Program-made: the position numbers and the translations under genes
Shown: positions 38,447 to 46,964 of the stretch, piece after piece
Layout of the letters: each line of letters starts with the position of its first letter
How positions within the stretch are numbered: the first letter of the stretch is position 1
The notes under the pieces: generated by a model
Told to the model about the DNA's origin: nothing
Databases searched by the model: none
The model's input: the letters and a program-made list of their open reading frames with translations, nothing else
NCBI RefSeq assembly: GCF_013522825.1
Contig: NZ_JAAMQZ010000018.1
Coordinates: 1 to 64,000 of the forward strand
DNA from: Stutzerimonas stutzeri
GTDB taxonomy: Bacteria; Pseudomonadota; Gammaproteobacteria; Pseudomonadales; Pseudomonadaceae
Direction: 5' to 3'
Length of the DNA: 64,000 bases

Positions 38447-40074
38447 GGAGACGGTGCGTTCCTCTTTTGCCGCGCAAGGCGCAGGGTGTGATAGAGCGTC
38501 CAGCCGAACACGCCGATGGAAAGCATGCTGATCAGCCGGAATACATCGTCGAAGGCCAGCACGTTGGCTTCGCGGGTGGCGGTCTGGCTCAGCTGCGCCG
38601 CGCTCTGCGCCTGGCGCAACTGCGGGTCGCTCTGACGCGGGATGAGCGCCTGACTCTGCAGTTGCAGCCGCTGCGCAATACGCGGATCGCCCGGCACCAC
38701 CTGCTCGGTCAGGTGACTGGAATGGTATTTCTCACGCACCACCTGATAGGTACCGAACAAGGCCGGCGCCGCCAGCCCGCCGAGGCTTTGGGTCATGGTG
38801 AACAGCACGATGAAGCTGACCAGGTAATTCGGCCCGTTGCGCAGCGCCTTGCCGATGCCGGTGATCAGCAGCGGGCCGAGAAACATGCCGCTGGCGAAGG
38901 CCAGCAGGCCCTGGCTGAGAAACATGTCGTGCGGGCGGGTCAGGTTGGTGGCGTCGATGTCGAGAAAGCTGGCGATTGCGATCAGCATGATCGACAGCAG
39001 GATTTGTGGCAGGGCTGTGCTCGGGCTGAACGTCATGGCGCTGCCGGCAATACCCATGCTCAGCCCGAGCAGGATCACTGCGTACAACGGCTGTAACTGT
39101 TCGGTACCCATGCCCAGCGCCTGCAGCAGCCCGACCGCGCCGTAGGTCTGCTCCGACAGCAGCAGGCGTAGGGCAAGTGCGCCGAAAGCGAAGCGCAGCA
39201 TTTCCGCCGTGCCCAGCCAGCGCGTGTGCAGCAACGGGTTGCGTCGGTGATGTTCGATCATGAACGCCATGCAGAGCAGCAGCAGAGCGGCTATCAGCGC
39301 GTAGCCGAGCCAGGGTTGTTCGGTCCACCAGAGTATGCGTCCCTGGGCCAGCACCGCGGCAATCAGCGCCAGAGCCGGGGCGAGCAGGGCGAAGGTGAGG
39401 AAGTCCAGAGGCTCGAAGACCTTGATGCGTTCGCCCAGGGGCAGCTTGAGTACTACCACTGCGGCCAGCGAACACAGCGCCAGGCCGCTCTCGAACACGT
39501 AGAGGCGGTGCCATTCGCCCATATCCAATAATGCCGGCGACATCAGCCAGGCCAGCGGCGTGCCCAGCTGGGAAATTCCGAAACCGAGAATCACCCCCTT
39601 GGGCAGGTCCGCTTTGCGGAACGCCTGCAGCATGTAAAACAGGCCCAGGGAGGAGGTTGTAGCCGCTGCCAGACCGCTGGCGGCACGCACGAAGATCGCC
39701 ATCTCCAACCCTTCGACGAAGACATGAGCGATGCTCAGCGTTGCATAGAGCGTCAGGCCGATCTCGGCGAAGCGACGCAGGCCGTACTGCTGGCGGAACT
39801 TGATCATCAGCAGGTTGGCGGAGACGTTGACCATGAAGTAGGCCGCCGGCAGCCAGGCGGCTTGCGATGGCGTCAGGCCCAGGTCGCCCTGGATGCTCGG
39901 CAGGTTGGCGATGAACAGCGCGTTGCCCAGACCGCCGGTCAGCCCGACGAGCACCGCGACACAGGCGTAGGCGATACGCATCGGCATCGGATGCAGCAAT
40001 ATCGCCGGCGAACCGGGCATGGAGGGGCGTTCGTGAGGTTCCCAGCGTGGAACGGGGGCAAGGTATTCCGGCAT
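38443..40074 (-). CDS. MFS drug-efflux transporter of the DHA2/EmrB type
   Basis: The protein has up to 543 residues and about 14 hydrophobic helices, as in the EmrB group of proton-driven multidrug exporters. A typical first helix region (YACVAVLVGLTGGLGNALF) follows a 30-residue N-terminal tail. The start is uncertain: 40074 (MPEYL) is first, and 40020 (MPGSPA) is possible. It is the first gene of the efflux operon. No dedicated regulator gene adjoins it. Substrates cannot be told from sequence. Confidence 0.88.
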   Translation of the reverse strand: MPEYLAPVPRWEPHERPSMPGSPAILLHPMPMRIAYACVAVLVGLTGGLGNALFIANLPSIQGDLGLTPSQAAWLPAAYFMVNVSANLLMIKFRQQYGLRRFAEIGLTLYATLSIAHVFVEGLEMAIFVRAASGLAAATTSSLGLFYMLQAFRKADLPKGVILGFGISQLGTPLAWLMSPALLDMGEWHRLYVFESGLALCSLAAVVVLKLPLGERIKVFEPLDFLTFALLAPALALIAAVLAQGRILWWTEQPWLGYALIAALLLLCMAFMIEHHRRNPLLHTRWLGTAEMLRFAFGALALRLLLSEQTYGAVGLLQALGMGTEQLQPLYAVILLGLSMGIAGSAMTFSPSTALPQILLSIMLIAIASFLDIDATNLTRPHDMFLSQGLLAFASGMFLGPLLITGIGKALRNGPNYLVSFIVLFTMTQSLGGLAAPALFGTYQVVREKYHSSHLTEQVVPGDPRIAQRLQLQSQALIPRQSDPQLRQAQSAAQLSQTATREANVLAFDDVFRLISMLSIGVFGWTLYHTLRLARQKRNAPSP

Positions 40075-40296
40075 GTTTCGCAGGCTCGACGGCGATGACC
40101 CGGCGCTATGGGCGCTGCTGCCGAGTCGGCAGACATTGTTGGGACAGTCGCGAGCGCGAAACGGTTGGTCGAAGTTGCGTCGGCGGGCAAATCATCGGTC
40201 GGACCGGCTGAACCTTTGCCGAAGCGGGGCAGTCGATTTAACAGGTTGGCCGTGCTGCTTCCGGCCGTTCTTGGCAAGCTCTAAGAGGACTGTTCA

Positions 40297-40749
40297 ATGG
40301 ATACCCAAGACACCATTTCCGTACTCAACGATCTCATCGAAACCAGCAAGGACGGCGAAAAAGGTTTTCGCGAATGCGCCGAAGATCTCAAGCGCGCCGA
40401 TCTCAAGACCACCATGATGCAGCGTGCCCAGGATTGCGCCACGGCGGCGGCCGAGCTGCAGCAGCTGGTTCGCTCCCTGGGTGGCGATCCGGAAACCAGC
40501 GGGAGCGTGGCCGGCGACCTGCACCGGCGCTGGGTCGATTTGAAATCCATGGTGACCGGCAAGGATGACGAGGCCATTCTCAACGAATGCGAACGCGGCG
40601 AAGACGTGGCGATGAAGAGCTACCGCAAGGCGCTCGACAAGGATCTGCCAGCCGAGATTCGCGTCGTCGTCCAGCGTCAGTTCCAGGGCGTTCAGCGCAA
40701 CCATGATCAGGTCAAGGCGCTGCGTGACGCGGAGCGCGCCCGCAGCTGA
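40297..40749 (+). CDS. PA2169-family four-helix-bundle protein (DUF2383)
   Basis: This 150-residue ferritin-like protein begins MDTQDTISVLNDLIETSKDGEKGFREC and resembles the DUF2383/PA2169 family found in Pseudomonas stress regulons. Possible metal ligands are Glu residues in EKGFREC, ERGED and His in QRNHDQVKALRD. It is predicted to be all-helical, with no signal peptide. It is monocistronic with a strong terminator. The function is unknown; general stress is a family-based guess. Confidence 0.88.
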   Translation: MDTQDTISVLNDLIETSKDGEKGFRECAEDLKRADLKTTMMQRAQDCATAAAELQQLVRSLGGDPETSGSVAGDLHRRWVDLKSMVTGKDDEAILNECERGEDVAMKSYRKALDKDLPAEIRVVVQRQFQGVQRNHDQVKALRDAERARS

Positions 40750-40770
40750 CCGGCGCCTGGTTTAAAGAAA

Positions 40771-40799
40771 AACGCCAGCGTGATGCTGGCGTTTTTTTT
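40771..40799 (+). terminator. Rho-independent terminator of the DUF2383 gene
   Basis: AACGCCAGC and GCTGGCGTT form a 9-bp stem with loop GTGAT, running into an uninterrupted T-tract to 40799. It starts 21 bases after the stop codon. Confidence 0.92.
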
Positions 40800-40874
40800 G
40801 GAGCCTCGAAGGGTGTCGCTTTTTACATCCACAGGACTGTAGCCGAATTCATTCGACCGGGTTTGCACCAGGCC

Positions 40875-41486
40875 CTACGGCTCCTGCACTTCACAGCCCT
40901 TGATCACCATGCGGATGATGGTCTCGGCGGCGGCCTCGTAGTCGGCATCCTCCAGCTTGGCTTTGCCCGTCACGACCGATATCTGCCAGTCGAAGTCGGC
41001 GTAGGTCTGGGTCGCCGCCCAGATGCTGAACAGCAGGTGGTTGGGGTCTACCTTGGCCATCAAGCCCTGATCGATCCAGCTCTGGATACAGGCGATGTTA
41101 TGCGCGGCCTGGGCGTTGAGCTGCTCGGTGCGCTCGGCGGACAGGTGCGGCGCGCCGTGCATGATCTCGCTGGCGAAGACTTTCGAGGCGCCGGCATGCT
41201 CGCGCGAGATGCGGATCTTGGTGCGGATGTAGGCGCGCAGTACTTCAGCGGGATGGCCGGGCTGATTGAACGGTGCAGAGGCTTCGAGCAAGGGCTCGAC
41301 GATGCTTTCCAGCACTTCGCGATAGAGGTTTTCCTTGCTCTTGAAATAGTAATAGACGTTGGGCTTGGGCAAGCCTGCGCGGTCGGCGATATCGCTGGTC
41401 TTGCAGGCGGCGAAGCCCTTTTCGGCGAACTCTTCGCTGGCGGCGCGCAGGATCAGCTCTTTGTTGCGCTCACGGATGCTGGACAT
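40875..41486 (-). CDS. TetR-family regulator, RutR-like
   Basis: This 203-residue repressor has an N-terminal TetR helix-turn-helix (about 8-55, TSDIADRAGLPKPNVYYYFKSKENLY) and a ligand-binding domain that resembles the RutR/YcdC group (LNAQAAHNIACIQSWIDQGLMAKVDP). RutR senses pyrimidines, so a nucleobase-related ligand is plausible at the edge of this purine island, but that is inference. The ATG at 41486 (MSSIRERNKE) fits the family; 19 upstream residues do not. It is divergent from an orphan binding-protein gene, and a TTGTATACAC site lies between them. Confidence 0.88.
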   Translation of the reverse strand: MSSIRERNKELILRAASEEFAEKGFAACKTSDIADRAGLPKPNVYYYFKSKENLYREVLESIVEPLLEASAPFNQPGHPAEVLRAYIRTKIRISREHAGASKVFASEIMHGAPHLSAERTEQLNAQAAHNIACIQSWIDQGLMAKVDPNHLLFSIWAATQTYADFDWQISVVTGKAKLEDADYEAAAETIIRMVIKGCEVQEP

Positions 41487-41606
41487 TGGGCCTATTCGAT
41501 TCGCTACGAGGAGGCCGGCTGGCCTGGCGCAGAATGCTAGCACCGGCCTCCGACTTCTCTCAAGCCAAGCTATGAAAGCTGCCCGATCGATAGATTGCGT
41601 GCTTGT

Positions 41607-41616
41607 TTGTATACAC
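41607..41616. promoter_or_regulatory. GntR-type operator, near match (TTGTATACAC)
   Basis: Nine of ten bases match TTGTATACAA, the palindrome found before several purine genes. It lies between the divergent TetR and binding-protein genes, 156 bases before the latter's ATG. Confidence 0.5.
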
Positions 41617-41771
41617 TTTATGTGGCGTTCTGATACTGTTTTTTGCGGCCCTGTCTGTCGGCGCGCCCGGTCAGTGGCGACTGCAGCCGATCAGGCCATG
41701 GCGGAGGCAATCGTGCTTTGTCTCGTCGTGCGGGCCTCACAACAAGAACAATGAGTCAACAAGGAGTCACC

Positions 41772-42590
41772 ATGAAGCACATGCTCGCCGCTGCAGCGCT
41801 CATGTTCGCTGCTCATGCGGTCGCCGAATCGACCTATGTCGTCGGCGTCGAAGACGCTCGATTCATGCCGCACTACAGCCTGGACGCCCAGGGCCAGTAT
41901 CAGGGCTTCGCGCGTGAACTGCTCGATGCCTTCGCCGAAGAAAGCGGCGTGCGGCTGATCTATCAGCCATTGCAGGTCGACGAACTACTGCCGGCGCTGC
42001 TCGACGGGAGTGTCGACTTCAAGTACCCGGACAACCCCTCCTGGTCCATCTCCAACAAGAGCGGCCATGGCGTGCATTACAGCCAGGCGGCGGTGGCCTA
42101 TGTCGACGGCGTCATGGTCGCGCCGCGGCGCGTGGGTCTGGGTGTCGAACAGCTGAAACGGCTGGCGGTGGTCGATGGCTGGACGCCCAAGGGTTACGAG
42201 GCACGGATCGATACCGATCAGGTGCTGCTCGTCGGCAGCAGCGACCTGCCGCGGATGATCCGCCAGGCGATGCTCAAGGACACCGATGGGGCCTACTACA
42301 ACGTCGTGGTAGCGATGCACTATCTGAACAACGTCCGTACCAAACCCGGTGCGCTGGTCTTCGACCCGAAGCTGCCGCACACCCGGGGTGCCTACCATCT
42401 CTCCAGCGTGCGGCATCCGGAGCTGATCCGGCGCTTCGACCGCTTTCTCGACGAACGTCGCGAAGACGTCGCCGAGCTCAAGGCCAGGCACCAGGTGGAG
42501 GTCAACCTCGACTCGGAATACATCGGCATGGAGCAATGGAAGGTCGACTTCCTGGAGCGGCAGAAGGCCAGGAATGCGGCGGGTGGCTGA
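41772..42590 (+). CDS. Orphan periplasmic solute-binding protein, family 3 type
   Basis: The 272-residue protein has a signal peptide (MKHMLAAAALMFAAHAVA, cut before EST) and a family 3 (PBPb/HisJ-like) ligand-binding fold (VGVEDARFMPHYSLDAQGQY, GFARELLDAFAEESGVRL). No ABC permease or ATPase gene is nearby, so it may feed a distant transporter or present a ligand to a receptor. AAGGAG lies six bases before the ATG at 41772. The TTGTATACAC site upstream suggests it belongs to the purine regulon; its ligand is unknown. Confidence 0.82.
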   Translation: MKHMLAAAALMFAAHAVAESTYVVGVEDARFMPHYSLDAQGQYQGFARELLDAFAEESGVRLIYQPLQVDELLPALLDGSVDFKYPDNPSWSISNKSGHGVHYSQAAVAYVDGVMVAPRRVGLGVEQLKRLAVVDGWTPKGYEARIDTDQVLLVGSSDLPRMIRQAMLKDTDGAYYNVVVAMHYLNNVRTKPGALVFDPKLPHTRGAYHLSSVRHPELIRRFDRFLDERREDVAELKARHQVEVNLDSEYIGMEQWKVDFLERQKARNAAGG

Positions 42591-42604
42591 TCGCCGAGCT
42601 TCGC

Positions 42605-43054
42605 TCAGCCGCGCCGAATCAGCCAGACGCCAGCGAAGATCAGCAATATGCCGCCGACCTTGCCAAGGCTGATCGACGCCTGGCGATAGCCGGCCCAGCC
42701 GTAATGATCGAGCAGCAGTGCCATCAGCAACTGCCCGGCCAGCAACAGCGCCATGAACAGCGAGGCGCCCACCCGCGGTGCGGCGAAGGCTGCCGTGGCG
42801 ATGAGGAAGACGCCGAGCAAGCCGCTGCTCCAGTGCCACCAGGTAATCCCGCGCAGGCCTTGCAGGGTCGGCAGATCACGCTGGGCCAGCACGATGACGA
42901 GCAGCGCCAGCGTGCCGACCGCAAAGGACACCAGCGCGGCATTCATCACGCTGGACAGCTGGCGCGCAACTTCGCCGTTCATCCCGGCTTGCAGCGGCAG
43001 CATCGCCCCGGCAATCAAGGGCAAGGCGAGCAACCACCAGGCAACCGTGGGCAT
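42605..43054 (-). CDS. DMT-superfamily membrane protein, DUF606/YdcZ type
   Basis: This 149-residue inner-membrane protein has five hydrophobic helices, typical of the DUF606 (YdcZ) group of small drug/metabolite transporters. The start MPTVAWWLLALPLIAGAMLPLQAGMN is characteristic, with conserved Gln and Asn in the first helix. Such proteins may work as pairs, but only one copy is here. A TTGTACACAA palindrome lies 100 bases upstream, which may place it under the same GntR control as the purine genes. Substrate unknown. Confidence 0.85.
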   Translation of the reverse strand: MPTVAWWLLALPLIAGAMLPLQAGMNGEVARQLSSVMNAALVSFAVGTLALLVIVLAQRDLPTLQGLRGITWWHWSSGLLGVFLIATAAFAAPRVGASLFMALLLAGQLLMALLLDHYGWAGYRQASISLGKVGGILLIFAGVWLIRRG

Positions 43055-43153
43055 GGAATTCCTCCGAGAGAGTGCTTTGGAAGTGAAAGAGGGGGCGGCA
43101 GTGGTGCAACCTGAGGTGGAAACGTCGGAACTGCGACCGCTGAATCGATAAAG

Positions 43154-43163
43154 TTGTACACAA
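43154..43163. promoter_or_regulatory. GntR-type operator (TTGTACACAA)
   Basis: This site fits TTGT-N2-ACAA with both half-sites perfect. It lies 100 bases before the DUF606 gene on the minus strand and about 270 before the chemoreceptor. Confidence 0.6.
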
Positions 43164-43327
43164 GATACTGACGATAATTGCCCGGAGCAATGACTATCTC
43201 AATGCCGGCGGCTACCTTCCTGCAAAGCTACCGCTTCAGCGAGATAGGCTTTCAGAGCGGATGAACCGGCGATCCGGGACCGCGCATGGAGTCGTTGCAT
43301 TATTCGTTTCGTTCGGATGACTGACAT

Positions 43328-43354
43328 TAAGGATCTGGCTGTCAGTGCCGATAA
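43328..43354 (+). promoter_or_regulatory. Sigma-28 (FliA) type promoter of the chemoreceptor gene
   Basis: TAAG at 43328-43331, then 15 bases, then GCCGATAA at 43347-43354. The FliA consensus is TAAA-N15-GCCGATAA, so the -10 element is perfect and the -35 core matches three of four bases. It faces the chemoreceptor gene, 70 bases before its ATG, and predicts expression with the flagellar and chemotaxis regulon. Confidence 0.75.
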
Positions 43355-43373
43355 CAATCAAGCGACGTTAATG

Positions 43374-43383
43374 TTGTATACAA
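43374..43383. promoter_or_regulatory. GntR-type operator (TTGTATACAA) before the chemoreceptor
   Basis: A perfect palindrome. It is 20 bases downstream of the FliA-type -10 element, so near +18 if transcription starts about seven bases after it. A bound repressor there would block elongation. Confidence 0.65.
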
Positions 43384-43423
43384 TCTAATGGATGCTAATA
43401 AAAACCAGAACGAGGACTACGCC

Positions 43424-45355
43424 ATGCGCTTCATGCAACGCAGTATCCAGTGGCAACTGATCGTCAGCATGGGCGCGGCCCTGTTGACCAGCATGCTGAT
43501 CGTCATTGTGGTGTATTCCTCGGCGGTCAATCGCCTGGCTGAGCGCTATCTCATCGGTGAAGCGCTACCAGCCAATATCACCGCGATCCGCAACGATATC
43601 GAGCGCACCCTGACGGAGCCGGTCACGGCTACCTCCGGTATCGCCACCAATACGCTGGTTCACGACTGGTTGCAGCATGGTGAGAGCGCCGCACAGGCGG
43701 CGGCGATGACCCGTTACCTGGAGGGTGTAAAAACGCAACAGGGCGCGCTGACGACCTCCATCGCTGTGCTCGGGAGCGGTCACTACTACTCGGAAGCCGG
43801 GCTGACCCGGACCCTGGATCGTAGCAATCCGGCCGAACGCTGGTTCTATAGTCTGATCGAGGGCAGTGCAGATCGTCGTGTCGATATCGACATCGACAAG
43901 GCCACGCGGCAGCTGACGCTGTTCATCAATCAGCGTATCAAGGTCGACGGCAAGGTGCTGGGGGTCGTTGGGTTGGGCTACAGCCTCGATCGCATGTCCA
44001 AGCTGATCAGCGGCTTTCGTTTCGGTGAGCGCGGCGAGGTCTACCTCGTCGGTGGCGATGGTCGGGTCAAGGTCCATTCCAGAAGCGATTACAATGACAG
44101 CGCCGATCTCGCTCAGCTCATGGGGCGTGATGCCGCGGATCGGCTGTTGGGCGGTGAACGGCAAACGGTCGAGTTCGAGCGCGACGGTGAGCATTTCCTG
44201 GCCATGGCGCAGCCGCTGGAAAGTCTTGGCTGGACGCTCGTCAGCGAGGTGCCGGAAGTGCAGATTTTCGGTGATGCACGGCGGACCATGTGGATTACCA
44301 GCCTGATCGGCACCTGCATCACGCTGTTCTTTCTCGCGCTGGTGGTGCTGCTGGCACGCGGGCTGGTCAAGCCGATTCGTCAGGTCACCAGTGCGCTGGT
44401 GGAGATCGGTGGCGGTGGCGGCGATCTGACGCGGCGTCTGGACGAGAGCCGGGCCGATGAACTGGGCGACCTTGCACGTGGTTTCAACCGCTTCATCGGC
44501 AGCCTGCGTGAGCTGATCGGCGATGTGCTGCGTACCAGCGAGCAATTGCGTAGCGCAGTGGGGCAGGTGTCGCACGTGGTCGACAATACGGCGGGGCGTG
44601 CCGGGCGCCAGCACGAGATGACCGACATGGTCGCCACGGCGGTGCATGAGATGGGTTTGACCGTGCAGGAAATCGCCCGCAACGCCAGCAACGCGGCGCA
44701 GGCCTCGCAAGGCGCCCGCAGCGAAGCCATGCAGGCGCGTACGGTTGTGGGTGAATCCATTGCACATATCGAGAGTATGTCCAGCGAGATCGGCCAGGCA
44801 GCGGATGCAGTGACCGACCTTGCCCGGCAGGTCGCGACCATCGACAAGGTGCTGGCGGTGATTCGAGGTATTTCCGAGCAGACCAACCTGCTGGCGCTCA
44901 ATGCCGCCATCGAAGCGGCCCGGGCTGGTGAAATGGGCCGTGGATTCGCTGTGGTCGCCGACGAGGTGCGCACCCTGGCCAGCCGGACCCAGGCCTCGAC
45001 CGATGAGATCCAACAGATGATTCAGGGCCTCAATAAAGGCGCCGATAACGCCGTCAGTTCGATGCACGCCAGCCAGGCGGCGACGGGCACTGGCGTGCAG
45101 GCCAGCCAGCGTACCGGGCAATCGCTGGCCACCATCACCGAGCAGGTCGAGGCGATCAGTGACATGAACACCCAGGTGGCGGCGGCGACCGAGGAGCAGA
45201 GCAGCGTAACCGAGGAAATCACTCAGAACGTTCAGGGTATCGCGGATCTGGCTCAGGCGACGGCAAGCGAGGTGCAAAGCTGTCTGGAGGATTGCCGCGC
45301 GCTCAGCCGCCTGGCCGATGATCTGACCCGGCAGATGGGTAGCTTCAAGCTCTAG
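43424..45355 (+). CDS. Methyl-accepting chemotaxis protein with a dCache-like sensor
   Basis: This 643-residue chemoreceptor has a first membrane helix (about 10-32), a periplasmic domain of about 255 residues resembling dCache ([43 protein letters not shown]), a second helix (about 288-312), HAMP, and a signalling domain whose hairpin tip contains [19 protein letters not shown]. It has no C-terminal CheR-binding pentapeptide. The ATG at 43424 (MRFMQRS) has GAGG nine bases upstream; 43388 is less likely. A FliA-type promoter and a TTGTATACAA operator precede it. Purine sensing, as for P. putida McpH, is inferred from location. Confidence 0.9.
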   Translation: MRFMQRSIQWQLIVSMGAALLTSMLIVIVVYSSAVNRLAERYLIGEALPANITAIRNDIERTLTEPVTATSGIATNTLVHDWLQHGESAAQAAAMTRYLEGVKTQQGALTTSIAVLGSGHYYSEAGLTRTLDRSNPAERWFYSLIEGSADRRVDIDIDKATRQLTLFINQRIKVDGKVLGVVGLGYSLDRMSKLISGFRFGERGEVYLVGGDGRVKVHSRSDYNDSADLAQLMGRDAADRLLGGERQTVEFERDGEHFLAMAQPLESLGWTLVSEVPEVQIFGDARRTMWITSLIGTCITLFFLALVVLLARGLVKPIRQVTSALVEIGGGGGDLTRRLDESRADELGDLARGFNRFIGSLRELIGDVLRTSEQLRSAVGQVSHVVDNTAGRAGRQHEMTDMVATAVHEMGLTVQEIARNASNAAQASQGARSEAMQARTVVGESIAHIESMSSEIGQAADAVTDLARQVATIDKVLAVIRGISEQTNLLALNAAIEAARAGEMGRGFAVVADEVRTLASRTQASTDEIQQMIQGLNKGADNAVSSMHASQAATGTGVQASQRTGQSLATITEQVEAISDMNTQVAAATEEQSSVTEEITQNVQGIADLAQATASEVQSCLEDCRALSRLADDLTRQMGSFKL

Positions 45356-45623
45356 CGAGCCTGTGGGTCCTTGCTGGTGATCGGTGACGCTATTGTGGCC
45401 GGATCGCCAGCGAGCTGACTCTTGCAGCGGCGGCGCTGGTACGTGGCCGTAGGGGCGGGATTGTCCGAGACCTGGCGGGCTTCGGTGCATGTGATGCGTG
45501 GAGCGCAGCCTGCGTCGAGGCGGTGCCCGATACTGGAAGCAGTCTTTGCTTCACAGCTACAACCTGTCGGCTTGGTTGCAGGGAGGCTTCGCAAACGAAG
45601 CTCTGGCACGGGTGGCCGCAAAT
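45356..45623. other. Intergenic region after the chemoreceptor gene
   Basis: Together with the terminator and 3' flank up to 45688 this makes a 333-base gap. Several short open frames on both strands have no recognisable family and overlap each other. I see no gene here. Confidence 0.4.
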
Positions 45624-45649
45624 AAAAAAGGTGGCGCAAGCGCCACCTT
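45624..45649 (-). terminator. Rho-independent terminator of the Tsx-like porin gene
   Basis: On the minus strand AAGGTGGCGC, loop TT, GCGCCACC followed by TTTTTT. It starts 40 bases beyond the porin stop. Confidence 0.88.
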
Positions 45650-45688
45650 CCAACAACCTGCACCGTCTGCCCGGCGCTGTCGATTCGC

Positions 45689-46480
45689 TTAAAAGTGCGC
45701 CTTGACGATCGCACTGAAGGTGTTCTGATCGGTCTTGAACGGCAGGGAGCCGTCTTCCAGGCCGTATTTGTCGGACCAGTAATCGTATTCGATACCCACG
45801 TAGAGCTTGCCCGGGGTCATGTCCAGCGCCTTGCCCAGGTCGTACTTGACCTGTGGGTTGATGTGCAGGTTCTTCGACACGAAATCACCCCGGCTCTTGG
45901 AGCCCGCATCGTTGACCACCCAGTCGATGTAACCGTCGAAGAGAATGTCGGATTTGCCCACCGGAATGGTAATCGCCCAGGTCGGCGTGACCTGCCACTG
46001 GCCGGAAGGCTTGCCGGTGCTGCCGTCCGGTTTGCGGTAATAGAAGTTAAAGGCCAGGCGATCGAAGCCGGGCGCATCCAGATCGAAGCCTGGGCCAAGA
46101 AGGTAGATCTGATTGCCACCCTCGCCGCGCTCATAGGTAGCCGCAACCAGCACATCCTTGACCGGACCGAACGACATGTCCGCCCCCGAAATCTTGCCGA
46201 GCGACAGGCGCGGGGCGAACTCGCCGTAATAGGTATGGCCTTCGCCGCCGGACAGGCCGTTGTACCACTTGTTATCGACAAACAGGAACATGTCGCCCCA
46301 GCTCCAGCCGCTGGCGTGCTCGAAAGTGATGGTCTGTTGGATGGCCCCGGCATCGACCTTGAAATCCTTGCCGTAAAGGTAGGTCAGGCTGTTGTTCTGC
46401 CAGTGCATTTCGGCGAAGGCCGGTGCGGCGAGCAGACTGCCGGCCAGGGCGAGGGAGAGCGGAGCGAGTTTGAAGTTCAT
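45689..46480 (-). CDS. Tsx-like nucleoside-specific outer-membrane channel
   Basis: This 263-residue predicted outer-membrane barrel of the Channel_Tsx family has a signal peptide (MNFKLAPLSLALAGSLLAAPAFA, cut before EMHW) and a C-terminal aromatic residue (SAIVKAHF). Family features include the start WQNNSLTYLYGKDFKVD and repeated alternating aromatic strands. Tsx proteins pass nucleosides, so this one may admit purine nucleosides, bases or urate. Two GntR-type sites lie 290-340 bases upstream. It has its own terminator and is separated from puuD by 484 bases. Confidence 0.82.
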   Translation of the reverse strand: MNFKLAPLSLALAGSLLAAPAFAEMHWQNNSLTYLYGKDFKVDAGAIQQTITFEHASGWSWGDMFLFVDNKWYNGLSGGEGHTYYGEFAPRLSLGKISGADMSFGPVKDVLVAATYERGEGGNQIYLLGPGFDLDAPGFDRLAFNFYYRKPDGSTGKPSGQWQVTPTWAITIPVGKSDILFDGYIDWVVNDAGSKSRGDFVSKNLHINPQVKYDLGKALDMTPGKLYVGIEYDYWSDKYGLEDGSLPFKTDQNTFSAIVKAHF

Positions 46481-46812
46481 CTGGATACCCTTGGTTTTTT
46501 ATTGTGGTTTGACGGTAATTTCAGCGCGCAGTCACATGCCGCGTTGAAAGGGGGCGGGATCAGGCTGATCGGACAATGGGCTCGTTCGAGGCGCAGACAT
46601 CGGCTCGCTGGAAGCCCGGTCTTGTTGTCGCTGATGACGTGGGAGCCATGAGACTCCTGAATTCGCTTGCGCACATGGTTCAGCCTGCCTGGTATTTATT
46701 GTTCGGTCATGGGCTTCAGGACTGCAGTCTGATCCGTCCGGATGTTGTCCGGGCGGTCAGCTATTTTGACTATAGCAATTGTAGACACATTGCAAAACAA
46801 ATAATTTTATTA
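46481..46812. other. Upstream region of the Tsx-like porin gene
   Basis: No gene is supported. The stretch 46740-46825 is strikingly AT-rich compared with its surroundings and carries a weak GntR-type site, TTGTAGACAC at 46779-46788 (eight of ten bases matching TTGTATACAA). It probably holds the porin promoter and a long leader. Confidence 0.45.
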
Positions 46813-46822
46813 TTGTGCACAA
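46813..46822. promoter_or_regulatory. GntR-type operator (TTGTGCACAA) upstream of the Tsx-like porin
   Basis: A perfect TTGT-N2-ACAA palindrome, identical to the site at 57365-57374 before gntR. It is 333 bases from the porin ATG, which is far, so a distant promoter and long leader would be needed. Confidence 0.55.
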
Positions 46823-46867
46823 TTTTTGGAGCTGGTGATCAGCCAGGAGCTGCCAGCCGATAACAGA

Positions 46868-46888
46868 CAGCCCGCACGTGGCGGGCTG
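46868..46888 (-). terminator. Possible terminator of the puuE-puuD operon
   Basis: CAGCCCGC and GCGGGCTG form a perfect 8-bp stem with a 5-base loop, 77 bases beyond the puuD stop. The following minus-strand bases (TCTGTTAT) are only moderately T-rich. Confidence 0.5.
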
Positions 46889-46964
46889 CAGTTCGTAGCA
46901 TGGAAACCGCGAAGCGCTTTCGGTGCTGCTGGCGGATCGCGGGGCTGCCAGCGCAGGTCAGGCC

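Noticed and set aside
43388-43424. Upstream ATG for the chemoreceptor ([12 protein letters not shown])
   Set aside because: It lies five bases after the TTGTATACAA site without a ribosome-binding site, whereas the ATG at 43424 has GAGG at good spacing and begins directly before the first membrane helix.
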